In this document: in pieces, positions 16,211 through 23,845 of the stretch
Position numbering within the stretch: position 1 is the stretch's first letter
Layout of the letters: each line of letters begins with the position of its first letter
NCBI RefSeq assembly: GCF_900109495.1
Contig: NZ_FOAA01000008.1
Coordinates: 1-64,000 of the forward strand
Direction: 5' to 3'
Length of the DNA stretch: 64,000 bases
DNA from: Ectothiorhodospira marina
Lineage (GTDB): Bacteria; Pseudomonadota; Gammaproteobacteria; Ectothiorhodospirales; Ectothiorhodospiraceae
The notes under the pieces: model-generated
What the model was told of the DNA's origin: nothing
Database searches by the model: none
Seen by the model: the letters and a program-made list of their open reading frames with translations, nothing else
Translations under genes and position numbers: made by a program

Positions 16211-16681
16211 ATGGTCAAAGCCCAATCCAGGACACTCATCAAACGTCCGCTGGAGCAGGTATTCAGTTTCATTGTGGATGATTTCATTCGCAACTACCCG
16301 CGCTGGTCACCCGAGGTCAAATCCCTGCGTGCACTCACCAGCGGTCCGCTGCGACCGGGTTGGACGGGACGTCAAGTGCGCGTGGACCAGGGGCGGCGTA
16401 CCGAAACGGAGTTTCGTGTGGTCACACTGGAGCCCGGGGCACGGATCTCCTTTCGCGGCACCACCGACCCGTACCGCATCGACTACGAGTTCAAACCCCG
16501 CGATGGGCATACCGAACTCACCTTTACGTTTGAATTGGCCAAGTTGGGTTTCGCGATGCGGCCTTTCGAAAAGCTCATCCGCATTGCTGTACAGGAAGGT
16601 ACCGACAGAACCGCACGAAATATCAAGGGTCTAGCCGAGACCGAGCTGGAACCCCTCAGCCTGACGCCACCCTCAAGCTGA
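16211..16681 (+). CDS. SRPBCC family protein (START/polyketide-cyclase fold)
   Basis: 156-residue single-domain protein with the helix-grip fold that binds hydrophobic ligands. It starts KAQSRTLIKRPLEQVFSFIVD, the usual first strand and helix, followed by WSPEVKSLRAL, GRQVRVDQGRRTETEFRV and a long C-terminal helix (about 118-142). No catalytic residues can be assigned. It lies between a flavoenzyme and a LOV photoreceptor on the same strand and may bind the flavoenzyme's lipid-like substrate, though this is speculative. Confidence 0.75.
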   Translation: MVKAQSRTLIKRPLEQVFSFIVDDFIRNYPRWSPEVKSLRALTSGPLRPGWTGRQVRVDQGRRTETEFRVVTLEPGARISFRGTTDPYRIDYEFKPRDGHTELTFTFELAKLGFAMRPFEKLIRIAVQEGTDRTARNIKGLAETELEPLSLTPPSS

Positions 16682-16712
16682 AAATTGATTCTCATACCGG
16701 AGCCACCGCACC

Positions 16713-17171
16713 ATGCAGTTCACCGCTGAAAAAGACCCGGGCCTGATCCCGTCCGTGCTGGCCCAGATCCTGGATACCTGCGTCAACGGCGTGACCCTGT
16801 CGGACCCGGATCAACCCGACAATCCCATCGTTTATGCGAACTCGGTCTTCGAGCAGCTCACCGGCTACAACCAGGAGGAGATCCTGGGACGCAACTGCCG
16901 TTTCCTGCAGGGCGAGGAACATGATCAGCCGGGGCTTGACGAGATCCGCAAGGCCTTGGCGGAGCACCGGCAGGTAGAAGTCACACTGCGCAATTACCGC
17001 AAGGACGGCTCACTGTTCCATAACCGCCTGAACATCCGCCCGCTGTTCGATTCCGAAGGGCGCCTGATCTATTACCTGGGGGTGCAGTACGACGTCACCG
17101 ACCTGATGGAAGCCCAAGCGGAGGTGGCCCGACTGGAAAGTCTGCTTAAGAAAGAATCTGGCCAGGCCTGA
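16713..17171 (+). CDS. stand-alone (short) LOV-domain blue-light photoreceptor
   Basis: 152-residue PAS/LOV protein. It contains the photoactive motif GRNCRFLQ with Cys62, the residue that forms the light-driven adduct with FMN C4a. Other FMN contacts are Asn94 (LRNYRKDG), Asn104 (LFHNRL) and Gln125 (GVQYDVT). Beyond the ~120-residue core there is only an N-terminal cap and a C-terminal J-alpha-like helix (about 130-150), with no kinase, GGDEF or helix-turn-helix output, so it is a short LOV protein like those of Pseudomonas putida. Signalling would be by dimer change or by partner binding. It lies 31 bp after the SRPBCC gene. Confidence 0.93.
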   Translation: MQFTAEKDPGLIPSVLAQILDTCVNGVTLSDPDQPDNPIVYANSVFEQLTGYNQEEILGRNCRFLQGEEHDQPGLDEIRKALAEHRQVEVTLRNYRKDGSLFHNRLNIRPLFDSEGRLIYYLGVQYDVTDLMEAQAEVARLESLLKKESGQA

Positions 17172-17296
17172 CCCCTGCACCAGCTCGTCCTTGCCACCTC
17201 AAGTCCATTGATCGAACTGTTCGCCACAGCATTCGGTCCTGTACAACAAATGGAATGAAAATACTCCCTTGCAGCTGACCTCACGGAGACAAAACC

Positions 17297-18322
17297 ATGA
17301 TTTCCGGCACCCGTGCAGTCCTCGTGGTCCTGTTTGGAGTGATGCTTTCATCCCTGTCTATGGTCCTGGCCGACGAGGATCGCCCCATCGAGCGCATCCT
17401 TGAGCCTCGGGCCATCACGGATCGAATTCATTACTTTTACGGCTCCCTGGAAAACCGCACCCAAACCAACCTGGGCATGAACAATAACGTGGGTTTCGTG
17501 ATCACGGACGAAGGTGTGGTGCTCATCGACAGCGGTCCCAGTCGCCACGTGGCCCGGCGTATCGAGCAGGCCGTGGCTGAGGTCACCGGCCAACCCATCA
17601 CCCACGTGATCAACCTGGGTAGCCAGGATCACCGCTGGCTGGGCAACGATTACTTCTTCTCTCAGGGCGCCAGGCTCCTGGCCCTTGAGCGCACCGCTGC
17701 CACCCAGGCGGATTTTGCCCGGCAGCACTTGGAGCAACTCACGGACACCTTGGGGGAGGCGGTCATGGAAGGCACCAGGCCGCGGCCCGCACCCGAGCCC
17801 ATCGCCGCCGATCGCCATGACTTTGAACTGGGCGGTGTACGCTTTGAGATGATCCATGCCGGGGATGCCCATTTTCCCGGGGATATCCTCCTGCATCTAC
17901 CTGATCACGGTGTGGTCTTCACAGGGGATGTGGTCTACACCGAGCGCATGCTGGGCATTCACCCCTGGAGTCATCCGGTGGAGCAACTCGCGGCCTTTGA
18001 GACCATGGTCTCATGGGCGCCAGAGGTGATTGTGCCAGGTCATGGTGAGGCGACCGATCTGGCCACGGCCCAGCGGGACACCGGCGATTATCTGGACACA
18101 CTGGTGCGCGAGGTGGGGAAAGGCCTGGAGAACTGGGAAACGCTGGAGGAGGTGGTGGCGCGTCTGGCCGATCTGCCGGCGTTTCGGCATCTGCGTCATT
18201 ACGATGACTGGCACCGGATGAACGTGAACCGGACCTATCTATTCATGGAGGCCAACCTGACCCGTCTGCCCATCCCGAATGCAGGCCATCCGGAGGTCAT
18301 CGCCCGGTTCGCCCCGGAGTAG
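17297..18322 (+). CDS. secreted metallo-beta-lactamase-fold protein with degenerate zinc site
   Basis: 341 residues. A signal peptide (about 1-25, ending VLADE) precedes an MBL fold resembling the SoxH / quinoprotein-relay hydrolase group: GFVITDEGVVLIDSGPS, then the position of the HxHxDH motif, then HAGDAHFPGD, VVFTGDVVY and IVPGHGEA. At the first metal site the sequence is LGSQDH (residues 107-112), so the two His of HxHxDH are replaced by Leu and Ser while Asp and the last His remain. The first zinc is therefore unlikely to bind normally. The protein may be a non-hydrolytic relative or use one metal. Confidence 0.8.
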   Translation: MISGTRAVLVVLFGVMLSSLSMVLADEDRPIERILEPRAITDRIHYFYGSLENRTQTNLGMNNNVGFVITDEGVVLIDSGPSRHVARRIEQAVAEVTGQPITHVINLGSQDHRWLGNDYFFSQGARLLALERTAATQADFARQHLEQLTDTLGEAVMEGTRPRPAPEPIAADRHDFELGGVRFEMIHAGDAHFPGDILLHLPDHGVVFTGDVVYTERMLGIHPWSHPVEQLAAFETMVSWAPEVIVPGHGEATDLATAQRDTGDYLDTLVREVGKGLENWETLEEVVARLADLPAFRHLRHYDDWHRMNVNRTYLFMEANLTRLPIPNAGHPEVIARFAPE

Positions 18323-18352
18323 AGAGGGGCTCGGAGTCGGGCACGGCGAAGG

Positions 18353-20911
18353 TTACTCAAGCCATGTGTCCATCTCCACCAGAAACCCTTCCATGTCCAG
18401 CGGTTTGGTGAGATGCCCCTGAAAGCCCGCTTTGCTGAGCTTGGCTGAGTCCCGCTCCGAGGCATAGGCCGTCAGCGCCAGCACCGGAATGCCGGATGTC
18501 TCGGGATGCTGTTTCAGGCAGTTGAGCACTTCAAAACCATCCATATGAGGCATATTGATATCCACGAGGATCAAATCCGGTTTTTGTGCGCGGGCCAGTT
18601 CCAGCCCTGTTCCCGAGGTGTGGGCGCTGATGATCCGGATGCTCCGACGACGCCGTTTGAGGATCTGCTCCACCAGGTGGAGGTTGGAGGGATTGTCATC
18701 CACGTAGAGCACGGTACGGCTCACCTGATCCGTTGCCCCACTCTTCGGATCAGGGGCGCTCAACAGGGGGTGGGCCGACGAGATTTCCAGGATGTCATCG
18801 TCGGCCACGGGCAGCTCGATCCAGAAAGTGCTGCCCTCATCCGGAGTGCTGGTCACGCCGATCTGTCCCCCCATGGCCTGGACCATGCTGCGGGACAACG
18901 ACAGTCCGATGCCGGTCCCCTCCATCCCGGTGGCATCCGCCCCCAGCCGGTTGAAGGGTTCGAATAACTGGGCCTGGCGGGCCTCGCTGATTCCAGGACC
19001 GGTATCTTCAACACTGATGCGCAACGTGGCGTCGGCCTCGTTCAGTTGATAGCCCAGCTGCACACGACCGCCATCCCGATTGTATTTCACCGCATTGGAT
19101 AACAGATTGATGAGCACCTGCTTGAGTCGCACCCGATCCGCCCTCACCCGACGGCCCGCGGCCTCTCCCATGTCCACAACGATGCCCCGCTGATCCGCCA
19201 GAGGCATCACCAGGTGCACGCATTCGTCCACCACCTCTTCCAGCCCGAGGTTCTCGGGGGATAAATCCATGCGCCCCGATTCCACCTTGGCCAGATCCAG
19301 CACCTGATTGATGAGGGCCAACAGATGCCGTCCTCCCTTGAGGATCTCCTCCAGATTTTCCTTCTGCTCCTCGCTCAGGGTGGGATCGGCTTCCAATAGT
19401 TGCGAGAAGCCCAGGATGGCATTCATGGGGGTACGTAACTCGTGGCTCATGGCGGATAGAAATTCCGATTTGGCCCGATTGGCGTGCTCGGCTTCGTCCT
19501 TGGCCTGGCGCATGGCAGTCTCGGCACGCTTGATCCCCGAGACATCCACGTGGCTTACCACCACATGTCTGGGATGCTCTGTCTCATGCTGCAGCGAAGA
19601 GACCCGCAGGATGTAGTAGTCATCCCCCATCTGATAGTCCGCCTCGTAGGCATCCTGGCTGCCCGAGAGCACTCCACGGATACCCTCAACGATCGGCCGA
19701 ACGCCCTCCTCCCCCTCGGCAATGGCCCGATCACAGATCGCCAGGTAGTTCACGCCTTCCGCCACATGGTCGTCATCCCCCCCGTTTCGCCGGGCAAAAT
19801 CTCGCCAGGCGCGGTTGACCGTAATGATCTCGCCGCGACAATCCAGCACACAGATACTGGACCGGAGAGAATCAATGATGGACTGGGTAAAAAGTAGATC
19901 CTGTTGTTCGCGGTCGCGCAGTGCCTGTTCGGCGCGCTTACGCCGGGTAATGTCCCGATTGACCGCCCGACGCCCCAGGTATTCGCCCCCCTCGCCCACC
20001 ACCGGCAGGCATTCATGCTCGATCCAGCGTTCCTCACCATTGCGATGATGGATGCGAAACTCCATCTGGTGGCGTGGCAGCGAGTCACCATCCGCGGCGA
20101 TTTCATCCATATGGGCCTGCCAGCGAGCAGCGTCCTCGGGGGGCATGATCCGCTTGAGCAGATCCCGATTCTTGAGGAAGTCCTGCCGGGTGTAGCCACT
20201 CACGGTCTCGCAGCCGGGGGAGACGTACTTGAGGGTCCCATCGGCGCCATACCAGTAATCCCAATCCGGCGAATAGTCGGCGGCGATACGGTAGCGCCGC
20301 TCACTGGCGCCGAGCGCCTGCAGGGCGGCCTCCAGACGGGCCTCAGCATCCTTGTGAACGCTCAGATCCACTAACACGCAGGCAAAATCCGACTCCCGAC
20401 CTTCGCGTCCGGGGAGCCGATGCACATGCAGATCCCCCGGAAAGACGCGTCCCTCCTGATGCCTGAGTTCTATGTCCCGGAGCACGGCCTCGCCCTCGCG
20501 TCCCGCCTCCTGGAGGGTGCGATTCACTTGATCAAGCCCCCGCACATGGAACAGACGCCGTAGCAATTGTCCACGCATCTGTTGGGTGGACAGGCCGAAC
20601 TGGTCCACAGCCCGTTGGTTGGCATCCAGGATAATGCCGGTAGGATCCACCACCAGTGCGGCCAGGGGCAGGCCGTGAAACAGGGCGGAGTAGCAGCCCT
20701 GAAGCTTCCATGAAGTCAGCTGACTCTCGCGCAGTTCAGCGTTCTGGGTTTCCAACTCCACCTGATAGGTACGCAGGGTCTCGGTGAGCCGAGCCAGGTC
20801 CACCTCGCCTGAAACGAGCATGCGCTCCGCCAGGTCGAAATCGCCTGTCTTCAGGGCCTGTGCCGCCCGCTCCCTGACGCGCTTGTTCCGCCTGTCATCG
20901 GGTTCGTTCAT
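18353..20911 (-). CDS. PAS-containing hybrid histidine kinase with receiver domain
   Basis: Cytoplasmic sensor of 852 residues from the ATG at 20911 (AAGAGG ~10 nt upstream; the frame is open to 21067). Domains in order: N-terminal helix pair, three PAS domains (about 75-185, 200-325, 335-465), HisKA with SEFLSAMSHELRTPMNA (His ~490), HATPase_c with NLLSNAVKYNRDGG and GTGIGLSLS (about 595-710), and a C-terminal receiver (VLYVDDNPSNLHLVE, phosphorylated Asp in LILVDINMPHMDGF). No membrane segments are present, so signal input is cytosolic or comes through partners. It lies 56 bp downstream of the GGDEF gene in the same direction. Confidence 0.9.
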   Translation of the reverse strand: MNEPDDRRNKRVRERAAQALKTGDFDLAERMLVSGEVDLARLTETLRTYQVELETQNAELRESQLTSWKLQGCYSALFHGLPLAALVVDPTGIILDANQRAVDQFGLSTQQMRGQLLRRLFHVRGLDQVNRTLQEAGREGEAVLRDIELRHQEGRVFPGDLHVHRLPGREGRESDFACVLVDLSVHKDAEARLEAALQALGASERRYRIAADYSPDWDYWYGADGTLKYVSPGCETVSGYTRQDFLKNRDLLKRIMPPEDAARWQAHMDEIAADGDSLPRHQMEFRIHHRNGEERWIEHECLPVVGEGGEYLGRRAVNRDITRRKRAEQALRDREQQDLLFTQSIIDSLRSSICVLDCRGEIITVNRAWRDFARRNGGDDDHVAEGVNYLAICDRAIAEGEEGVRPIVEGIRGVLSGSQDAYEADYQMGDDYYILRVSSLQHETEHPRHVVVSHVDVSGIKRAETAMRQAKDEAEHANRAKSEFLSAMSHELRTPMNAILGFSQLLEADPTLSEEQKENLEEILKGGRHLLALINQVLDLAKVESGRMDLSPENLGLEEVVDECVHLVMPLADQRGIVVDMGEAAGRRVRADRVRLKQVLINLLSNAVKYNRDGGRVQLGYQLNEADATLRISVEDTGPGISEARQAQLFEPFNRLGADATGMEGTGIGLSLSRSMVQAMGGQIGVTSTPDEGSTFWIELPVADDDILEISSAHPLLSAPDPKSGATDQVSRTVLYVDDNPSNLHLVEQILKRRRRSIRIISAHTSGTGLELARAQKPDLILVDINMPHMDGFEVLNCLKQHPETSGIPVLALTAYASERDSAKLSKAGFQGHLTKPLDMEGFLVEMDTWLE

Positions 20912-20966
20912 GTGTGGATTGCCTCTTGCTGCGTTGCAGCATTCTGACACCTGCAAGCCCTCGGAG

Positions 20967-22427
20967 CTAGCTGGATTGGAAGAAATGGTAACAATTCCTG
21001 CCCGATGCCTTCGCCTGGTACATGGCCTGATCCGCATGCCGTAAAAGCGTATCCGGGTCGGCCTCATCCTGGGGATAAAACGTCACGCCCACGCTGGCGG
21101 AAATCTCCAGTTGCCCACCTTCGATCATGACCGGCTCCGCCACCGCCTCCAGTAATCGGGAGAGGGCCTGATCTGCTTCTGCCATGGTATGCAGGTTATT
21201 GAAAAGAATGACGAACTCATCTCCACCCAGGCGTGCCAGGGTATCGTCGACTCGCAGCAGCTTGCGCAGGCGTGCCGTGATCGCCAACAGCAGCTGATCC
21301 CCCATGGCGTGACCATGACGATCGTTGATGGGCTTGAAACCGTCCAGGTCCAGGTAGCAGATCGCCAGGGGACCCCCATCGCGCCGACTGCGCGCGATGG
21401 CCTGCTCCATCCGGTCGGCCAGGAGACGCCGGTTGGGCACCCCGGTCAGCGGATCATAATGGGCGATCCTGTCCAGTTCCATCTGATGCTTGCCGATGCG
21501 CTCAATGAGGTCATTGAAAGCGCCGACCACCTGTCCCAGTTCATCGTAACGATGCAGGCGGGGAACGGCCAGAGGACTGAATGGACCCGCGGGAGATTGC
21601 CGGGTCTGGATGGAGAGATCCCGCATGGGAATGGCAATGGATCGGGTGAGAAACACCAGCAATCCGCCCATCACCAACAGAATGAGCGCAGCGAGCATGG
21701 ACACGGTGCGAATCAGGATGGACGCATCCTGGCCGGCACCCGTGGTACTCATGACAATACCGATATCCTCCGCTATTTGATCCGGCTTGAGATGCCGCCA
21801 GGCCACGCGGCATGTATCCAGCATCACAATCTGTTCGGGATCACCGATGGGAATCTCTTCCAGACGGGCAATTTGCAAGGCCGCCTCCGATGGACCGGGA
21901 AACAGTTGCCCATCCAGAACCAGCCCCACGCCGGTCAGATTGGCCCGGGCCCGCATCTCCGTGAACACGGAAATCCGGTCCGAGAGGGCCACTAACCCCA
22001 GCAACTGTCCCACTGCCCGGCCCGACTCCGGATCCCGAAAACTCCCCTGAGTGACCAGCGCCATGATCGACTCGCCCTCCCCCGTCTTGACCACAACGAG
22101 ACCGCTGGGGCTGGCCATGGTTGTATCCGCTTGCTGTGCAAGCCATCGCAGCAATGGACCACGATCCCGCAGGGCAAAACCACTCGCGACCCAGGGGACC
22201 TTATCCTCTCGGGCGATCACCAGAGCATCAAACAGGCTGCGCCCCTGGAGGCGGTCGTGAACGGTGAGTAGATGCATGGCCGTTTCAGGATCATCAGCAT
22301 GCACCGCCTGGCGCAAGGCTGGAAACCTCAAAAGCTCGCTGGTCGCCCGCTCAGCGGATTCGATCTCCTTATCCAGGATCAGGGAGGCAATGGCGGCACT
22401 GCCATCAAAACTCCGATGCCACCTCAT
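20967..22427 (-). CDS. sensor diguanylate cyclase (HAMP-GGDEF), main part after a frameshift
   Basis: Open frame of 486 residues. It has a periplasmic sensor region, a membrane helix (VSMLAALILLVMGGLLVFLT, about 245-265), a HAMP-like linker with DELGQVVGAFNDLIERIG, and a GGDEF domain with intact active site LARLGGDEFVILF, so it should make c-di-GMP. The first membrane helix and start are encoded in another frame upstream (22405-22569). Reading from 22569 reaches TTT TGA at 22405-22410; a +1 shift there would join LHEVASEF to DGSAAIASL smoothly. Either this is a disrupted gene, a recoding site, or translation restarts at the ATG at 22427. Confidence 0.8.
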   Translation of the reverse strand: MRWHRSFDGSAAIASLILDKEIESAERATSELLRFPALRQAVHADDPETAMHLLTVHDRLQGRSLFDALVIAREDKVPWVASGFALRDRGPLLRWLAQQADTTMASPSGLVVVKTGEGESIMALVTQGSFRDPESGRAVGQLLGLVALSDRISVFTEMRARANLTGVGLVLDGQLFPGPSEAALQIARLEEIPIGDPEQIVMLDTCRVAWRHLKPDQIAEDIGIVMSTTGAGQDASILIRTVSMLAALILLVMGGLLVFLTRSIAIPMRDLSIQTRQSPAGPFSPLAVPRLHRYDELGQVVGAFNDLIERIGKHQMELDRIAHYDPLTGVPNRRLLADRMEQAIARSRRDGGPLAICYLDLDGFKPINDRHGHAMGDQLLLAITARLRKLLRVDDTLARLGGDEFVILFNNLHTMAEADQALSRLLEAVAEPVMIEGGQLEISASVGVTFYPQDEADPDTLLRHADQAMYQAKASGRNCYHFFQSS

Positions 22428-22569
22428 GAAGGTTGGCCTGATGAGCCCCCTGAATGGTCAGCATCACCGCCAGGCCGGCAATCAGGATCATGGCCAGCCC
22501 CACAGCCAGGACGATGGTCCGGGTCAGGGTGGGGCGACAGAGCTGGGTTCTGAGCGCAGCGAACATCAT
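22405..22569 (-). pseudogene. N-terminal membrane-anchor fragment of the diguanylate cyclase
   Basis: Encodes MMFAALRTQLCRPTLTRT, a membrane helix IVLAVGLAMILIAGLAVML, then QANLHEVASEF and a TGA at 22405-22407. It overlaps the main GGDEF frame by 23 bp in the -1/+1 relation. Together the two pieces make a normal two-helix periplasmic sensor. The ATG at 22569 lies 12 bp past the end of the LuxP-like gene, with GGAG close by. Confidence 0.65.
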
Positions 22570-22580
22570 CTCCGTAAGCC

Positions 22581-23735
22581 CTAGTGACTCGTCCAATCGG
22601 GCACGCCAGAGTAACGGAAGGCCCGCTGCATCAACTGTTCCAGTGCCTCGGGCGGGGTATCACGCGTGACCAGTTGCATCCCTCCTGAGTAAATCTGTGG
22701 TACGTCGTGCCCCAGGCCACGCACCTGGAGTGACACGGCCTCGGCCATGGCCACGCCCGCGTCATCGTTCAAACGCATAACCGTTGCCGACAGGGCGCCT
22801 TCCTGGATGGCACGCAACTCCGCGCTACCGCCGCCCCAGCCGGTCACTTCCACGTCGGTCCGCCCCTCGGCGGCAAGAGTGCGTATCGAGGTGAGGGCCG
22901 TATCCGTGGTGCAGGCATAAATAAAGCTCAAATCAGGGTAGCGTGCCAGGGCATCCAGCGTCGCCTTCTCCGCAATATCCACATCCTGATCGGTCAGGTA
23001 GGTGTCCCGTAGTCGTGGTGTAGGCACTTCCATGAGGGATCGGGTCAGAAGATCCCCTCGAGCACGGCTGACATAGCCATCCGTGCCATAGAGCACCACA
23101 ATCTCATCCCCTTCCTCAGCCTGGGCACGAATATGTTCCAGCAAAAGGCGCGAGCCTTGAAGATGATCGAATCCCACATACAAAAGCGGCTGAAGACCAT
23201 TCCAGGCACGCACGGGTGTGGTGATGTTCTGCAGAATGATGTGGGGTCCGTCGACACCGGGGGTTCGCGCCAGCAATCGGTCAATCAAGGCCGTGTGCGT
23301 GGGGGTATCCAGGGTATAGACCAGGAAGTCCGGGCTCTCGGCCAGTGCTGCACGCAACTGCTCCGCCTGCAGGGCAGCCTGATCCCGCGTGGAGCCGCTG
23401 AAAAACACCTGCAGATCCAGAGGCAGATCCAGTTCGCGGGCTCGCCTCTCGAAGGCTGCCAGGTTACGCCTCCAATAATCGGAAATCTCCAGTCCCGGAT
23501 AGATCACGGACACCCTCACCGGGGCGTCCGGCCTCTGTTCGGCGGGTATCGGGATGCCAGGCCCAGTCACCCGGCGATCAAAGGCCTCCATCAACGGACG
23601 CTGCTCGGCATGCCGTTCCAGAAAGACCTCCATCGGCCAGTATTCGCGCAGATCCTGCGCGCCCGCAGACACCCCGACGCCCAACACCATCAGCGCCAGG
23701 CCACATCGCTCCAGGAAGCCTCTGCCCTTCTGCAT
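22581..23735 (-). CDS. periplasmic sugar-binding-like protein, LuxP/ABC substrate-binding family
   Basis: 384-residue secreted protein of the type I periplasmic binding fold (LacI/RbsB/LuxP group). The signal peptide is GLALMVLGVGVSAGA in the N-terminal 27 residues. Family strands VRVSVIYPGLEISDYWRRN, LYVGFDHLQGSRLLLEHI, EIVVLYGTDGYVSRARGD and VEVTGWGGGSAELRAI are seen. The ATG at 23735 has AGGTG at 6 nt; the open frame to 23780 is discarded. No ABC permease or ATPase adjoins; instead a diguanylate cyclase and a hybrid kinase follow, so it probably works as a ligand sensor like LuxP with LuxQ. Confidence 0.8.
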   Translation of the reverse strand: MQKGRGFLERCGLALMVLGVGVSAGAQDLREYWPMEVFLERHAEQRPLMEAFDRRVTGPGIPIPAEQRPDAPVRVSVIYPGLEISDYWRRNLAAFERRARELDLPLDLQVFFSGSTRDQAALQAEQLRAALAESPDFLVYTLDTPTHTALIDRLLARTPGVDGPHIILQNITTPVRAWNGLQPLLYVGFDHLQGSRLLLEHIRAQAEEGDEIVVLYGTDGYVSRARGDLLTRSLMEVPTPRLRDTYLTDQDVDIAEKATLDALARYPDLSFIYACTTDTALTSIRTLAAEGRTDVEVTGWGGGSAELRAIQEGALSATVMRLNDDAGVAMAEAVSLQVRGLGHDVPQIYSGGMQLVTRDTPPEALEQLMQRAFRYSGVPDWTSH

Positions 23736-23789
23736 CGAACACCTATCCCCGCAGGGTGACACGCCCCTATAGTAAAGCAACCCTACGCA

Positions 23790-23816
23790 TTTGACAGACC
23801 ACCAGGGTCGGTCAAA
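23790..23816. promoter_or_regulatory. imperfect dyad upstream of the LuxP-like gene
   Basis: TTTGACAGACC (23790-23800) and GGTCGGTCAAA (23806-23816) form an 11-bp inverted repeat with one mismatch and a 5-bp loop, 55 bp upstream of the LuxP-like start and 29 bp past the trkH stop. It could be an operator or the trkH terminator; no T run is seen. Confidence 0.35.
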
Positions 23817-23845
23817 GGGATCGGCTCAAAGCGCCCGACCCCGGC

